Shown here: positions 1 to 11,421 of the stretch, in pieces | How positions within the stretch are numbered: the first letter of the stretch is position 1 | Layout of the letters: the number at the start of each line of letters is the position of its first letter | Assembly: GCA_035771175.1 (NCBI GenBank) | Contig: CM069605.1 | Coordinates: 17,190,288-17,254,287, forward strand | Direction of reading: 5' to 3' | Length of the DNA: 64,000 nucleotides | Origin: Paratinospora sagittata | Lineage: Eukaryota; Streptophyta; Magnoliopsida; Ranunculales; Menispermaceae | Position numbers and translations under genes: made by a program | The notes under the pieces: model-generated | What the model saw: only the letters and a program-made list of their open reading frames with translations | What the model was told of the DNA's origin: nothing | Databases searched by the model: none

Positions 1-1927
1 GGTGAAAACCAAATCGGTACACTTTCTTAACTTACGGGTGTGAGAACTGCGGTTAACCTTTCTCAACTTACGGGTGTGAGAAGAATCGTTTCTCAACTTA
101 TGGGTGTGAGAAAAATGTTACAATTTTGAGAAACACTTGCTCTAGCCCAGTGACTATTCAATCACTAATATCTGAATACAAGATGAGATATGATTCTCTT
201 TACTTAGACTCAAAGTAATACTTACGAAGCTTTGGATTAAACCTTTTGTTAACACAGATTCAAGAAAAGATGTATGATGAAGTTTAGCTTAAAATTGGTT
301 CAAAAAACTTTCTGTCTTCTTCAATGGATTTTGAATATTGTATAGATGAAGATCAATCAATCCAGAAAACTTGGTGTATTTCAGAAAATTGTAAGTTCAA
401 ACACAAAGAGTAGACGACTAACTTCCAAAAGTTTTTGCACAAATGAAAACTACTAATACGTTTCTTTTGAATGAATATCAGTTTTCGTAAGATTGATTCG
501 TTGTTTTTCCTACTGTAAGGCAACATCTATATAGAAATAATAAAGACACAATGAACTTGGTGATTTTGGCGCACTAGGTCATTTCAAATACAACGGCTAC
601 ATTCTTTCCTAAAATAGATCGATTAAGCTCTGTGCATATTACGATGATAGCATCTGAATCTTCCGATTTTTCACGAAAAATGAATGTTCTGATAAAGCAT
701 TAGAACATTCTGAATAAATTCAAAAAGTTCTAAATTTTTTTCTACGGCTCTGAAAAAGTAATTTGAAATAGTGCCAAAACAATAAAAATATCATTTTTGT
801 CATTTTGTTCCTTTGAGGACGCTCATAGACCATAATCATCCTATCGAACAGTAAAGTGAGGGCGCTACTTTAGATGTGACCATCCTGACTTACTTTATGA
901 GAAGAAAAATGACTTTAGAACACGAGGGTGCTAATCACCAGTTAGCGTTCTGCTTTGTTTTAAAACATTTAAATGCACGAGGGTGCTACTCTAGAGTAAG
1001 CGTCCTAACATTAGAAAGCAATTCTAAGTACACTGAAAAATGATCAACGTTCTAAAAGTTATCAAGTTGGTTCTTTAGGATGAGGGCGCTCCTATCCAGG
1101 CAGCGGCCTGATAGTTTTTCCAACTTATAACTATTAGCGTCCTAAAAAATAAAATCTTTAAAGAACTTAGACTCTTAGAGACCAATCAGCGTTCTGATAA
1201 ATCAGTTCAATTCAACATTAAATGAAGTCAACGACCTAATGTGTTATCAACGCCCTGACTCATCAAGTCCAGGGGAGCGTTGTTAAACATTAGCATCCTG
1301 AAAAACTCTTTAAATACAATTTTGATTTCTCATTTAAAGCTCAATTAAACTCGATTAAAATCACGGTAACTGCGGATAAAATTAAACATAAAAAAATGAT
1401 AGAAAATCGATCCGACTAAAACATGCGATCATGCATATTGCTGAATCATATGGCAGTGAAGGTTTTACAACCTAAACACAATCTAATCATACACTAATGT
1501 CTTCAAATGATCATGGTCTTCAAGTAGATCTTTAATACGTTCACCATGCATCATTGATTCTTCGAAACCTTCAAGTAGAATTAGATATGCCATATATGCA
1601 ATATTATACTAAACAGAATGTGGTTTGTAATCATCAAAATATCTTTCATATAAGGGACATACTCTTGTAAGGGACATGAAAATAATTGGTTCAACAATCT
1701 CCCGCTTTTGGATGATTTCAAACACATTACTATAGGCTTTGAAGCAAGCTAAGATAATGATATGATAATGTATGAGATGCAGTAAATAATACACAAGTAT
1801 TCCTTGTTTCATATGATGTTAGTGTAGTTCCAAGGAATATATTGAATATTGAATCTCCCCCTGAATATACGATGCTTCAATGATATTACTTCTCCCCTTT
1901 TTGAAAAACATCAAAAAGAGTAAAGTA
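1..1927 (-). mobile_element. Ty1-copia (SIRE/Maximus-like) 3' non-coding region and LTR, decayed
   Basis: This stretch lies downstream (minus sense) of a Copia RNase H end at 1928 and has no convincing gene. Purine tracts on the minus strand, such as AAAGGGGAGAAAAC near 1938-1951 and AGGGGGAGATT near 1855-1865, look like polypurine tracts that prime plus-strand synthesis, so most of the stretch is probably the 3' LTR. It contains several GC-richer patches of the type GAGGGCGCT and GCGTCCTAA between about 840 and 1290. The exact LTR ends cannot be fixed because the window starts inside it and no partner LTR is present. Confidence 0.5.
23..117. repeat. Three direct repeats in Copia LTR region
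   Basis: Three tandem units start at 23, 59 and 89 and share the core TTTCTCAACTTACGGGTGTG, followed by variable tails. Spacing is 36 then 30 bases. The repeat lies in the region called as Copia LTR, so it may be an LTR enhancer-type repeat; that role is inferred. Confidence 0.7.
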
Positions 1928-2242
1928 TCATGAAGGTTTTCTCCCCTTTAATCCTAGATAGAGGTAAGCATCAAAATAATATAGATCAGTCTCAGAGAAC
2001 ATGCCAAGCTCTCTTAGAATGTGAACAAACTGATCTTTGGGTAAATGTTTGGTAAATATATTAGCCAGTTGTTTTTTGGTGCCAATGTGAGACAATATAA
2101 TTTCTCCATTTTGCACATGATCCCTTAAAAAGTGATGTCTAATTTGAATATGTTTAGTTCGAGAGTGCATTAATTTTGAAAACTCATCACACAATGCTTT
2201 GTTTGATGCACCAAAAATGACATCGTCCACATATAGAGAGGA
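1928..2242 (-). pseudogene. Ty1-copia pol remnant: RT YVDD motif joined directly to RNase H C-terminus
   Basis: The minus-strand reading frame starts with the reverse transcriptase box LYVDDVIFG and continues to EFSKLM. It then passes without a break into the Copia RNase H tail (HSRTKHIQIRHHFLRDHV and then ANIFTKHLPKDQF). In complete Copia elements several hundred residues separate these two parts, so there is an in-frame internal deletion at about 2170. The frame is otherwise open for about 100 codons. The tail type resembles SIRE/Maximus elements. It is a fragment with no gag, integrase or most of RT. Confidence 0.85.
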
Positions 2243-2289
2243 TTAATGCATCATCGTCTTCTGAAACATCTTCAAAAGACTCAGTATCG

Positions 2290-2550
2290 CTTTCAGGATA
2301 AGGTTCTTAAAGATGATTATCCTAGATGGAGAAGATTTGACTGACAGAGAAAGTGTTGAACAAAGAGTAACTGTAAACATAAACCCAAAAACACTTGTCA
2401 CAAGCACACTGGCGGGAATAGCCTGCTACGTGCAACATGGTTAAAAGGTAGCTGGTGTTCCCCAAGTTCACTCAGCCATGGCATATCGTGTTCAGAATCG
2501 CTATTGATAAAACACTACCAAATAATAGCTTGGATTAGTTAACTACATGG
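2290..2550 (+). pseudogene. Probable upstream part of endogenous pararetrovirus polyprotein
   Basis: A plus-strand frame stays open over most of this interval with one internal stop near 2443. It is colinear with the pararetrovirus RT/RNase H fragment that follows. I cannot assign a domain; movement or coat protein region is possible. Its link to the virus rests on position and strand only. Confidence 0.35.
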
Positions 2551-3080
2551 GAATTTTTGTAAAAAAGCTAGCATTCTACAGTTCGCGCCTCTCGGCTCTT
2601 TTAAAGAAATCTCCTCCTCTTTGGAGTGATACACATACTAAAGCAGTCTGATACTTCAAAAATCATTCGAACATGATTCCTTTTCTCAAGATCCCAGGTT
2701 CAGGACAACGAATATTACAGACAAATGCAAGTGATATGTTCTGGGGTGGTGCACTCTTTGAAGAACTTCCAGATAAGTTCAGACAACTTTGTGGCTATAA
2801 AAAGGGCAAGTTTAAGGACTCAGAGACCCATTATCATTCCACATTCAAAGAAATTTTAGCGGTCAAAAGGTTGATTGAAAAATTCCAGTTTCATCTCGTT
2901 GGTCTCCGCTTTCATATTGAAATGGATATGTTCGCTTTCCCCAATATATTGAAGTTCAAACAAAAGATGCTACCAAACCCCAACCTCCTCCGATGGGCTA
3001 ATTGGTTCTCCTAGTACGACTTTACTGTTAAGCATATTTTGGGAAATACCAATTCTCTTGCAGATTTCCTTTCTCATTAT
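2550..3080 (+). pseudogene. Endogenous pararetrovirus (Caulimoviridae-like) RT C-terminal end and RNase H remnant
   Basis: The frame around 2673-3014, continuing past a stop to about 3075, has the arrangement of a caulimovirid RNase H: an LQT-N-ASD box (the first catalytic Asp appears as Asn), a CGYK..GKFKDSETHYHST box, the FKEILAVKRLIEKF helix, and a final H-GN-N-LADFLS segment. These features are those of plant pararetroviruses of the petuvirus/florendovirus side rather than of LTR retrotransposons. At least one nonsense codon (about 3013) breaks it. Such integrated copies are known as fossils in many plant genomes. This is a decayed, non-functional remnant. Confidence 0.75.
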
Positions 3081-4080
3081 TGCAAGTTTCAGCCAAACAC
3101 TTCCCTTCGAATGCTGGCTCCTTTTCTTGTAATAGGTGTAATAACAGATTCGATCCGGGCCCTTCATCTCCTCTTTCTTAGGCTCCTCCTTCACCTAATC
3201 CTATGGACTTCATTACTTCTCTTCCTGTTGATCTCAGAAGCCAAATCTTCTGGTTCATTCCAGACAAGCCACGACTTGACAGTTTTCTCAAGATCATCAC
3301 CCGAAAATATGAAATGTTCTTTGGCCATGTTCCTCACCCTACTCATCCCTTCCTTTTACCCTTCCAGATGATTTCCCCAAAGAACCATCCTGTTATCTTT
3401 CCTGTATCATCCGACATCACTGGATTGGATTTATCCTTGACAAACTGAGGCTGGATTCTTATATGTCTCAACCCATTGTCAATGGCAGTCATATGAGTGA
3501 CGACCAAACAAGGTTCTACAAATTTCTTCTGAAATTTGCCACTCATAACCAATGGATGCAAATTTTTCACAATGGCGACAATGGTATTTAACGATTATCT
3601 TTTTTTCCCCAATTACTACGACTCATGCAGATCTTCATCGTTTGATGAGAATGATCCAACTACTAGTTTTGAATAATTATTCTTTTACAAAGTCCTCAGG
3701 TTTTCATTTAACTATTTAAGATTCACACCAGTTTATCTCGGGGCTCGCCAAAAATTTTGGCAAAACATTCCTCTTCTCCATGGTGGCCTTTCGTCCTGAA
3801 ACTATAAGAGTTTCTGCAGGACCTTTTTCGATGGACTTGCGCATGGATCTGTTTACTCCCCCAATTAACTATTCTTTCCTTCTTGGATGAGCAGGACAAG
3901 ATCCACACCACAATCATCTCCACATGGTGCTGACACAATTCTTACAAGAATTCACTGCCCAAAATCCAAGGTACCTCAACCAACTTTTTCACCTTGATCC
4001 GGTCGATCTTTGGGATGATTTTGACCACCACCTTCAACATCAAATATCTAATTTTATTGATGCAAGATCTCAACTTACTA
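3081..4080 (+). pseudogene. Downstream endogenous pararetrovirus sequence, decayed
   Basis: Plus-strand coding-like segments in shifting frames continue downstream of RNase H (for example 3203-3448, a shifted continuation to about 3590, and 3924-4080). Many stops and frameshifts occur. Position suggests the C-terminal region or second ORF of a florendovirus-like genome, but I see no diagnostic domain. It ends near 4085 where Athila gag-type sequence begins. Confidence 0.4.
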
Positions 4081-4089
4081 TGAAGAGAA

Positions 4090-5027
4090 TAGGAGTTGCA
4101 AGCATGGGAAATTCATGATTTGATTCAAATATGGAACAAGTTCAATATGGTAACCATTGGGCTTAGGATTGTATTGGCGACCCTTTACCCTACCAATGCC
4201 ATTCGGGTATTTATAACCATGAGAACTACTCCTATTATAATTCATGGAATGTCTTGCAACCTCAATCAAATTTCTACTATCAAGTAGAGGATGAGTCTTC
4301 TTTGAAGGATATGTTGAGCTCATTCATGATGGAGACAAGGGCTTCACTCAAGAACTTTGAAGTGCAAATGGGGCAACTAGAATCAACTATGAATGCCCTA
4401 CAATAAGACTCCTTTCCAAACCATACTGAGGTGAACCCGAACGAGCAATACAATGTCATCACATTGAGCGATGAAGAAGATGTTAAGGGGGCTAACTCAT
4501 TATGTGAAGACATGACACCACCACCAAGACAATTGACTATTCTAGAAGAGATGCAACCCTATGAGGCCTTGGGGGGTGGAGAAACGAGTCCATATTACCA
4601 AGTGGATGTGATTGAGGGTGATGATCAAGAGGTGCCCATGGATGTGCAATCAGGCGATCTTACAAAGCCATATGTTGATGTGGTGCCTACCAAGGTGGAA
4701 GAGTGTTTGGATGTCACAAAGTATGCTTTTGAGGATCCGTTTAGTCAAGGGATACAAGCTAAAGTTGAGGAGGTTACTGATGAAGTTCAAAGCCATTTAG
4801 ATGTGCTTGAAAATCAATCCATAAACGTTTGGAAAGTATCAATTGAGTATTTCAATGACATTCCCCCATTAGGTGGGAGTGATGCTTCATCGGACTTTGT
4901 GTTTCTATTTGAGGATTGTTCGTATGAATTTTTCTGGGAGAAGTGCACAAGTCCGGTGATTCTATCATTAATGCTGAACAATGAGGAAGACGGGAGGATG
5001 CTCGAAATAATAAGGAAACACACTTGA
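4090..5027 (+). pseudogene. Athila-like gag C-terminal region followed by an acidic ORF (198 aa at 4431-5027)
   Basis: In one frame, with stops near 4164 and 4402, the sequence encodes the Athila gag tail: a coiled segment with KNFEVQMGQL, then the conserved NPNEQYNVITL box (4431 on). In autonomous Athila elements a basic linker and protease-RT follow. Here the frame instead runs into an acidic, PYVDVVPTKVEECLD-type region without protease, RT or integrase motifs, and stops at 5027. About 40 bases later comes the conserved Athila 3' block at 5068-5090. I read it as a non-autonomous, gag-only Athila relative. The open 198 codons may be functional or chance survival. Confidence 0.7.
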
Positions 5028-6774
5028 TTTAAATGAGAAGAAAACGTCAAGCTAATGACTATAAAGAAGCGCTTGTTGGGAGGCAACCCATCGGTTTTTA
5101 AATATGTTTTTAGTTCATTTATTTTGTTTCTTTAGTTGTTTTGTATCTACCTTTACCAATGACTTGTCTTTTGTTATCTCATTCCCAGGTTCTAGATCAA
5201 GTTTGGGGGTTCTCATGCCAGCTACATGGAGAGGATGGAGAGCTTATGCGACTTCGACCATTTTGGATTATAGGGGGTTCTCTTACCCTTATTTATTTTA
5301 CTTGCATCCATGTTATGCTATGGTGTTATTGTGAAACATTGAGGACAATGCTTGTTTTAAGTTTAGGAGAGTTTTGATTTTTTTGACTTGTCATGGTATA
5401 GATGTGGTAATTTTAGGTGAGAATGTCCTATGATCTTACAAATTCTGATATGATTCTAATTTTGTTTTATTCTGAATGGCCAATGATAAGAGAACATGTA
5501 TATGAACATGACTCTAGAATAATTTAGAGAGTAATTTATAAGTCTGTGTGCTTGATTCAACTTTCAACTTGGTTTTGTTAGAAGTTCTCTACATGTCTAA
5601 TGTGGTTGATTTTGTGGAATCATGATTTGTTTGGATTGGATTTGTACAAGTAAAGTTATATATATTAGATCTCTAGAAATCCTAGAACAAGTTTGATTAT
5701 CACTTGAGGCAAAATCCTAGAGAACATGCCATGAGAGAGATGATTTAAGCCATGTTTGGATAAGCTTGAGCCATATAGCCAACCTTATTTTTGATTATAT
5801 CCTTAGTCACCCATTTTGAACTTTTTGATCTTATCTTCATTACCTATGCATTAATTTACTTGAGCCTAATATGTTTAAATTCCTTGTCTTTCAACCTATG
5901 CATCTTATACACTTTGATTATGTTGGAGTGTTATCTTTTTTGAAGGAAGAAAATGGGGAATAAAGAAAAAAAAAGTATGAAAAGGTGATGAAGTGAAATA
6001 TTATTGAGGTGGAAGTTTGCTTATTTTATGAGCTTTATAGAAAAGAAAAAGAGAATGAAAAGAATGAATGATGAAAAAAGAAAAGAAAATAAAAAAATGT
6101 TATAACTATGTATTGAAAAGAAATAAGTTTGGGGTGTAGTATTCTATGGGAAAAAAGAAAGGCAAACAAAAGAATGGAGATTGAATATTTGAAGTAGGTA
6201 TATGTGTTGAAATTGGGTTTTTGGTTCTAAATATAATGTTGTGGATGTTTGTAAATGATCAAAGTGTTTAGGGTGTTTTGAGCCTAAATTTTTCTAATTT
6301 TTCCTACCTATGAACCTTGGCCTGACATTACAACCTAGGAAGAACCTACTGATTCTAAATGGCATGTGATCTACATTAGTGGAGAGTGGTATGAAAGATT
6401 TGCCTATGAGATTCACTATAGATATATATATATATCTATTTGAGATCACTTACACTTTATACTTTCTTGCACTTATTTATGAATTTCATAAATGGTTTTA
6501 TGAGATTGACTATGTGATGATGTGTTTGAGAATGGAAGATGAGGGTGATGGGTTGGATTGAAAATCTAGACATCTCTAACACTCTTAAACTTTTCGATGA
6601 GTTATTATCTTTTAATGTGATCTTAGAAGCCATGATAATGATATGCACGTTATATTTTGAATCAAAGTTTAATTTATTTGAGATTAGGATGGTAGATTGA
6701 TGATTGAGTTAGTTGAGTTTGAGTTTTGCTTTCCTTTTGCTCGGGAAGATTAAAGGCCTAAGTTTGGGGGTATT
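5028..6774 (+). mobile_element. Athila-like 3' non-coding region and polypurine tract
   Basis: There is no gene here. Three Athila landmarks are visible: GTTGGGAGGCAACCCA at 5075-5090, CATTGAGGACAATGC at 5337-5351 followed by TTTTAAGTTTAGGAGAG, and the terminal polypurine-like AAGTTTGGGGGT just before the LTR at 6775. Two other Athila copies in the window (48534 on, minus; 15716 and 30589-33457, plus) share these landmarks. The region is AT-rich, and its A/G-rich stretch near 5940-6180 is unremarkable. Confidence 0.75.
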
Positions 6775-7105
6775 TGTTGAGTTGCATAATTAGATATGTT
6801 TTAGATAAGTTTTAGTATGATTTACGAATTAGTTTGGTTAGTTTTTCTTAGTTTTGATCTATTTGTTAGTTTAGTCATATTTTGGTATAATATACTTTAT
6901 TTCAGTTTTTAATTTTATAAGTTGATAGATTTTATTATCTAAGTGTGTTACTAATTAGATTTGCTTTGCTTTGTAGGTATTTAGATGATGTGAATGTGAG
7001 TTTGGATGATGGAAACAAAGTACGAGAAGTTAGAATGGATATACATGTGCAAGAGGTGTGAAAGATAGAAGAAAAAGGAAGAAAAACGCAAAATATACAC
7101 ATTTT
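6775..7105 (+). repeat. Athila-like LTR start, left arm of large inverted repeat
   Basis: It begins TGTTGAGTTGC right after the polypurine tract and matches the reverse complement of 7181-7527 at an estimated 96-97% identity, with one 14-base insertion in the other arm. It contains LTR-like AT-rich U3 sequence and a TTTGTAGGT segment also seen in the other Athila LTRs (33458 and 53467). Confidence 0.8.
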
Positions 7106-7180
7106 AGACACCACGGTGCTGCGCAAACTACAAAATATAAAAGTCGCGCAATTTGGTTTTTACGCAGTGCAGCGAGGCCC
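7106..7180. other. Spacer of the large inverted repeat, GCGC-rich
   Basis: Seventy-five bases separate the arms. They hold GGTGCTGCGCAAAC, GTCGCGCAATTTGG and CGCAGTGCAGCGAGG, which resemble the GCGC-type patches in the other Athila LTRs (33720-33820 and 53955-54025). Confidence 0.7.
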
Positions 7181-7527
7181 AAAATGTGTATATTTTGCAT
7201 TTTTCTTCCTTTTTCTTCTATCTTTCACACCTCTTGCACATGTATATATATCCATTCTAACTTCTTGTACTTTGTTTCCATCATCCAAACTCACATCCAC
7301 ATCATCTAAATACCTACAAAACAAAGCAAATCTAATTAGTAACACACTTAGATAATAAAATCTATCAACTTATAAAATTAAAAACTGAAATAAAGCATAT
7401 TATACCAAAATGTGACTAAACTAACAAATAGATCAAAACTAAGAAAAACTAACCAAACTAATGCGTAAATCATACTAAAACTTATCTAGAACATGTTCTA
7501 AAACATATCTAAATATACAACTAAACA
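7181..7527 (-). repeat. Athila-like LTR start, right arm of large inverted repeat
   Basis: On the minus strand it starts TGTTTAGTTG at 7527, the counterpart of the LTR start at 6775. It differs from the left arm by few substitutions and by an extra palindromic CTAGAACATGTTCT. Together the arms give a potential stem of about 330 base pairs. Confidence 0.8.
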
Positions 7528-8450
7528 CACTATTCCCAAGGGGAGCATGCTAGTGCCGGAAGAACACAAGACCATCTTGACACTGCCCAGAAGGTAGCAC
7601 GTTGCTCCAACAAGGAGCACTCTACTGGTAGTAAATCAAGAGTGGTTTTTTCTCAGGGTCTCAAGGGAGCGCGCTTCTCTTGGACTCATTAGAGACCCGA
7701 GAAGTTCTGGGATCAGGGCAGTGCACTGCTCTCCAGGAGAGCACGTTGCTAACTATGACAGACCATTAAGTAATGTGACCACGCTAAGAACGCACTGGTC
7801 TCCTTAAGGAGCCTGTTGGTCAACCACTTAACACTCTATCTTGATTTTCTTTTGGAAAAACTTTGCACAAACACATTCAAATCAAATCAAACACTTTAAA
7901 CAACATTTTTGAGATTTGAAAAACACTTGAAACCATTCTAATGAAGTTAAAATCATGATTGAAATCATTTTGAAAACAGTTGACGATCAAAGATCATTTT
8001 GAAAACTTATGAAAGGGATTTCTTCTGAGCAATCTTAGAATAGGTTCTACAACCTAAGATCATCTAGACAAATACAAAAATAAAGATTACATTCATTAGT
8101 CTTGATCTTGAGAAGTCTCCAAGCTTGAATCCATTTGATGTCAACATGGTGGTCATTTAAGTTGAAACTCTCAAATAGATGATTAGTACATGATACACAT
8201 TTTGTTTGTAATCATAAAAATGCCATCATGGGGGTCATTGGATTAACATAGTGGATTTGGGAAAATCTTGATCAAGGCGATCAAGTAGTGGATATAGGCT
8301 TGGGTAAGCCGAACCACTCTAAATCTTTTGTGTTTATTGCTCTTTTACATTCTTACAAGTCTTATTTTGCCTTAGCTTTTTGTGTTTGAGAAAGGTTTAT
8401 CGAAAAATTCGTCAATACCCAGTTCACCTCCCTCTTGGGTGTCTATCACT
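7528..8450 (+). mobile_element. SIRE/Maximus-like Copia LTR, 3' part
   Basis: No gene is present. The 3' half has the typical end of SIRE-type LTRs: GGGTAAGCCGAACCACTC near 8303, a T-rich stretch, and CACCTCCCTCTTGGGTG near 8430. The first 300 bases are packed with GC-rich palindromic patches such as GGGAGCGCGCTTCTC and GCAGTGCACTGCTCTCC. No PBS or coding region follows, so it is a solo or truncated LTR. Confidence 0.6.
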
Positions 8451-8704
8451 CGGTGCCACCACCCTTTGCAAGTCAGAAGCGAGGAGACTATTTTGAGAAG
8501 TTTGGTGGAGTTGTAGATTTTTGTCTTTGACAGTCAATCGACTTCATCACCTACTTGTCCAAAGTGAGATTTTTGGTTGAAAGACTAAGGTTAGTTGGCT
8601 CCTCTTCCACATGGGTGGTAGTAGAATGTGAGAGTAGAGCATGAAGTTTTAGCATAGTAAATTCTTCTATTTCAATAAGCCAAGTGAATTGCATATGTCT
8701 TGCT
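8451..8704. other. Unassigned stretch
   Basis: No ORF, LTR landmark or repeat is recognised between the end of the SIRE-like LTR and the TGTCAAGACCCC boundary at 8705. Confidence 0.4.
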
Positions 8705-9744
8705 TGTCAAGACCCCTTAACAACTCCTAGGGTAATCCTCACCAACATCGATAACATTATAACTCAAGTGTGGGGTGATATATATATGTATTTACATAAC
8801 CAAAATAACAACATATACATATACATATTATGTTCATCAACCTACATCAAAACAGTCTCCTAACAAGGCTACCCACCACTCATTGTTGAGTTATCCCCTT
8901 GCCCTTGTCTACTACTGAAGGACCTGAAAAATGGAGAATAGAGTGAGCCAATAGTGCCCAATGAATATAATTCAATTATATTACCATCTATACATCTACA
9001 TCATCTGTATGCATGAATTATGTTATACCAAGCCAATTGCAATTATACATATATTTAAGCAGCATTCTATAATTAATGGAATCATTACATATGCATCACA
9101 CACATTTCTACCTTATCAAGTTCTGTGACAACTTTCCCAAGACATATATGAAGGCCTATAGTCACTAGGTACTAGTTTTTACACCTTAAAGTCACATACC
9201 GACCTTACTTGAATAATTCAACCAGGAGTACTTATGGACATGTTCTTTGTATTATCCAGTAATTACTAATTATAATCAATTGAGGGAATGTAACCTATAC
9301 TCATTCTAAGTAAATATCAATCATCTAGAACATAATTAGCTTTCCCCGAAAATAATAATTGAACACACGTTCCAACTGTCTAGATTCTCACATAGCCTTT
9401 TCAATTTAAATAGGATTACTAGACCCGATTATCCTCGTAGGGAGTACTCTCGACCTACTCAGTCATGTCCAAAGGTCTAGCTTCCAATAGACTTATTAAG
9501 CCCATGTAGAAAATCTCTACCTTTTATCCATGCAATAACTTCTGTCACATATATTTAGATATGATGATATAAATGAAAAAATAATGAAATTCTATCACAA
9601 CAATTGCAAGAATAATTTTCCCACACTATCAATCTACTAGAACCTGCACACATTATTGCATTTACATCAATACAAAGTATCTAACATTTTTACTATTTCC
9701 ACCATTGGAAATCTACCAACTCCACTCCTAAACTCATACTCAAC

Positions 9745-10408
9745 TAGGGGTGTCAATGGATTGGTCCAAACTGAGAAACCTAATTGAATTCGGTTCAGTT
9801 CCGTTTAGGGGCTTTAATTGGTTCGATTTTGGTTTTGAGGTTTTAAAACCGATCGGTTTGGTTCAGTTTGTGGATTGAGGTCTTAAAAACCGATCCTAAA
9901 TCGAACCGAACTGGTTTGATAGTTTTTTTTGTACTTTATTTAATTTTGTTTAGGAAATGAAATGAAAATTGATTATTTTTTATCTTTATGATAAAGAATG
10001 ATACCATTGTTGCATGTATGTTAGATAATAAATACTTTGATGTGGATTTTGAACTTTGAAATTATCATTTGTTGTTGTTATTATACTATGTATGTTAAAT
10101 ATTTCTATATGTGTATTGATGCAACATGATATATGGATACATATGTTGATGAAATAATTTTTTTTGTAACATTACATGATTATGTTGTATTATTTGTAAT
10201 ATGTTTCTTTTAATTTAAATATATATATATATTACACATTAAAAAATATAAATCGATCATCCAAACCGAACCAAACTGAATTGGTTCGATTCAATTTAAG
10301 GAGTATAATCGGTTCGATTTTAGTTTACAAAAAATTAATCCGATGCCCATCGGTTCGGTTTGCGGTTTGGGGTTTAAATCGATCCAAACCAAACCGATGA
10401 CATCCCTA
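9745..10408. mobile_element. hAT-like MITE with terminal inverted repeats
   Basis: The element starts TAGGGGTGTCAATGG and ends ATGACATCCCTA, an imperfect terminal inverted repeat. Further in, GGTTCGATTTTGG-type and CGAACCAAAC-type segments pair across the element, so it is largely self-complementary. Size is 664 bp and it has no ORF. The flanking octamers TACTCAAC and ATCACAAC agree only partly, consistent with an old 8-bp hAT duplication. It lies inside the long gypsy LTR. Confidence 0.7.
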
Positions 10409-10510
10409 ATCACAACACATATAACATTAGGAATAGTAGGAATTAATACTTTAATCTAATTCCCACAAGTTCCAAACTTCATTTTTATGTGTTCCCAGTT
10501 GATTTACACT

Positions 10511-11421
10511 TCCAATTAGGTTACTGACCTATAAAACCATCAATCCAGAGTGTAAACCCTAACAAAGCATTATTTTAGCATGATTTGGGTAATATAACAC
10601 CGCTTCTACCATTTCCAACCAATTCCTAGTCAAGAACACCGAAACCCTAACTTGGGAAAACCCCAAATCATCATCTATAACGAAAATTAATCTGAGGGAA
10701 AGGATTTTTTCAACACCAAATGCAATTTCATAAAGGAATTCGTGGAAAAACCACTTACCTTGGCTTGAATTAAGTAAAAAATGGCCTTGAGAACCTATTT
10801 TTTTTCCTCTTCGTCCAATTAGGTTACTGACCTATAAAACCATCAATCCAGATTGTAAACCCTAACAAAACATTATTTTAGCATGATTTGGGTAATAGAA
10901 CACCGCTTCTACCATTTCCATCCAATTCCTAGTCAAGAACACTGAAACCCTAACTTGGGAAAACCCCAAATCATCATCTATAACGAAAATTAATCTGAGG
11001 GAAAGGATTTTTTCAACACCAAATGCAATTTCATAAAGGAATTCGTGGAAAAACCACTTACCTTGGCTTGATTTAAGTAAAAAATGGCCTTGAGAACCTA
11101 TTTTTTTTCCTCTTCGTCCAATTAGGTTACTGACCTATAAAACCATCAATCCAGATTGTAAACCCTAACAAAACATTATTTTAGCATGATTTGGGTAATA
11201 GAACACCGCTTCTACCATTTCCAACCAATTCCTAGTCAAGAACACTAAAACCCTAACTTGGGAAAACCCCAAATCATCATCTATAACGAAAATTAATCTG
11301 AGGGAAAGGTTTTTTTCAACACCAAATGCAATTTCATAAAGGAATTCGTGGAAAAATCACTTACCTTGGCTTGATTTAGGTAAAAAATGGCCTTGAGAAC
11401 CTGTTTTTTTTTTCCTCTTCT
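10511..11421. repeat. Three tandem copies of a 303-bp unit in LTR
   Basis: Units start at 10511, 10814 and 11117, each with CCAATTAGGTTACTGACC, and differ by only a handful of substitutions. Each unit carries, on the minus strand, the sequence CCAAGGTAAGTG (10751-10763, 11054-11066, 11357-11369), a strong match to a plant 5' splice site. The high similarity indicates recent amplification within the LTR. Confidence 0.9.

Noticed and set aside
4431..5027. Possible host gene for an acidic protein
   Set aside because: It starts in the Athila gag box and ends next to the Athila 3' block, so it belongs to the element.
6935..7355. Matching small ORFs on opposite strands
   Set aside because: They are the two arms of the LTR inverted repeat, not genes.
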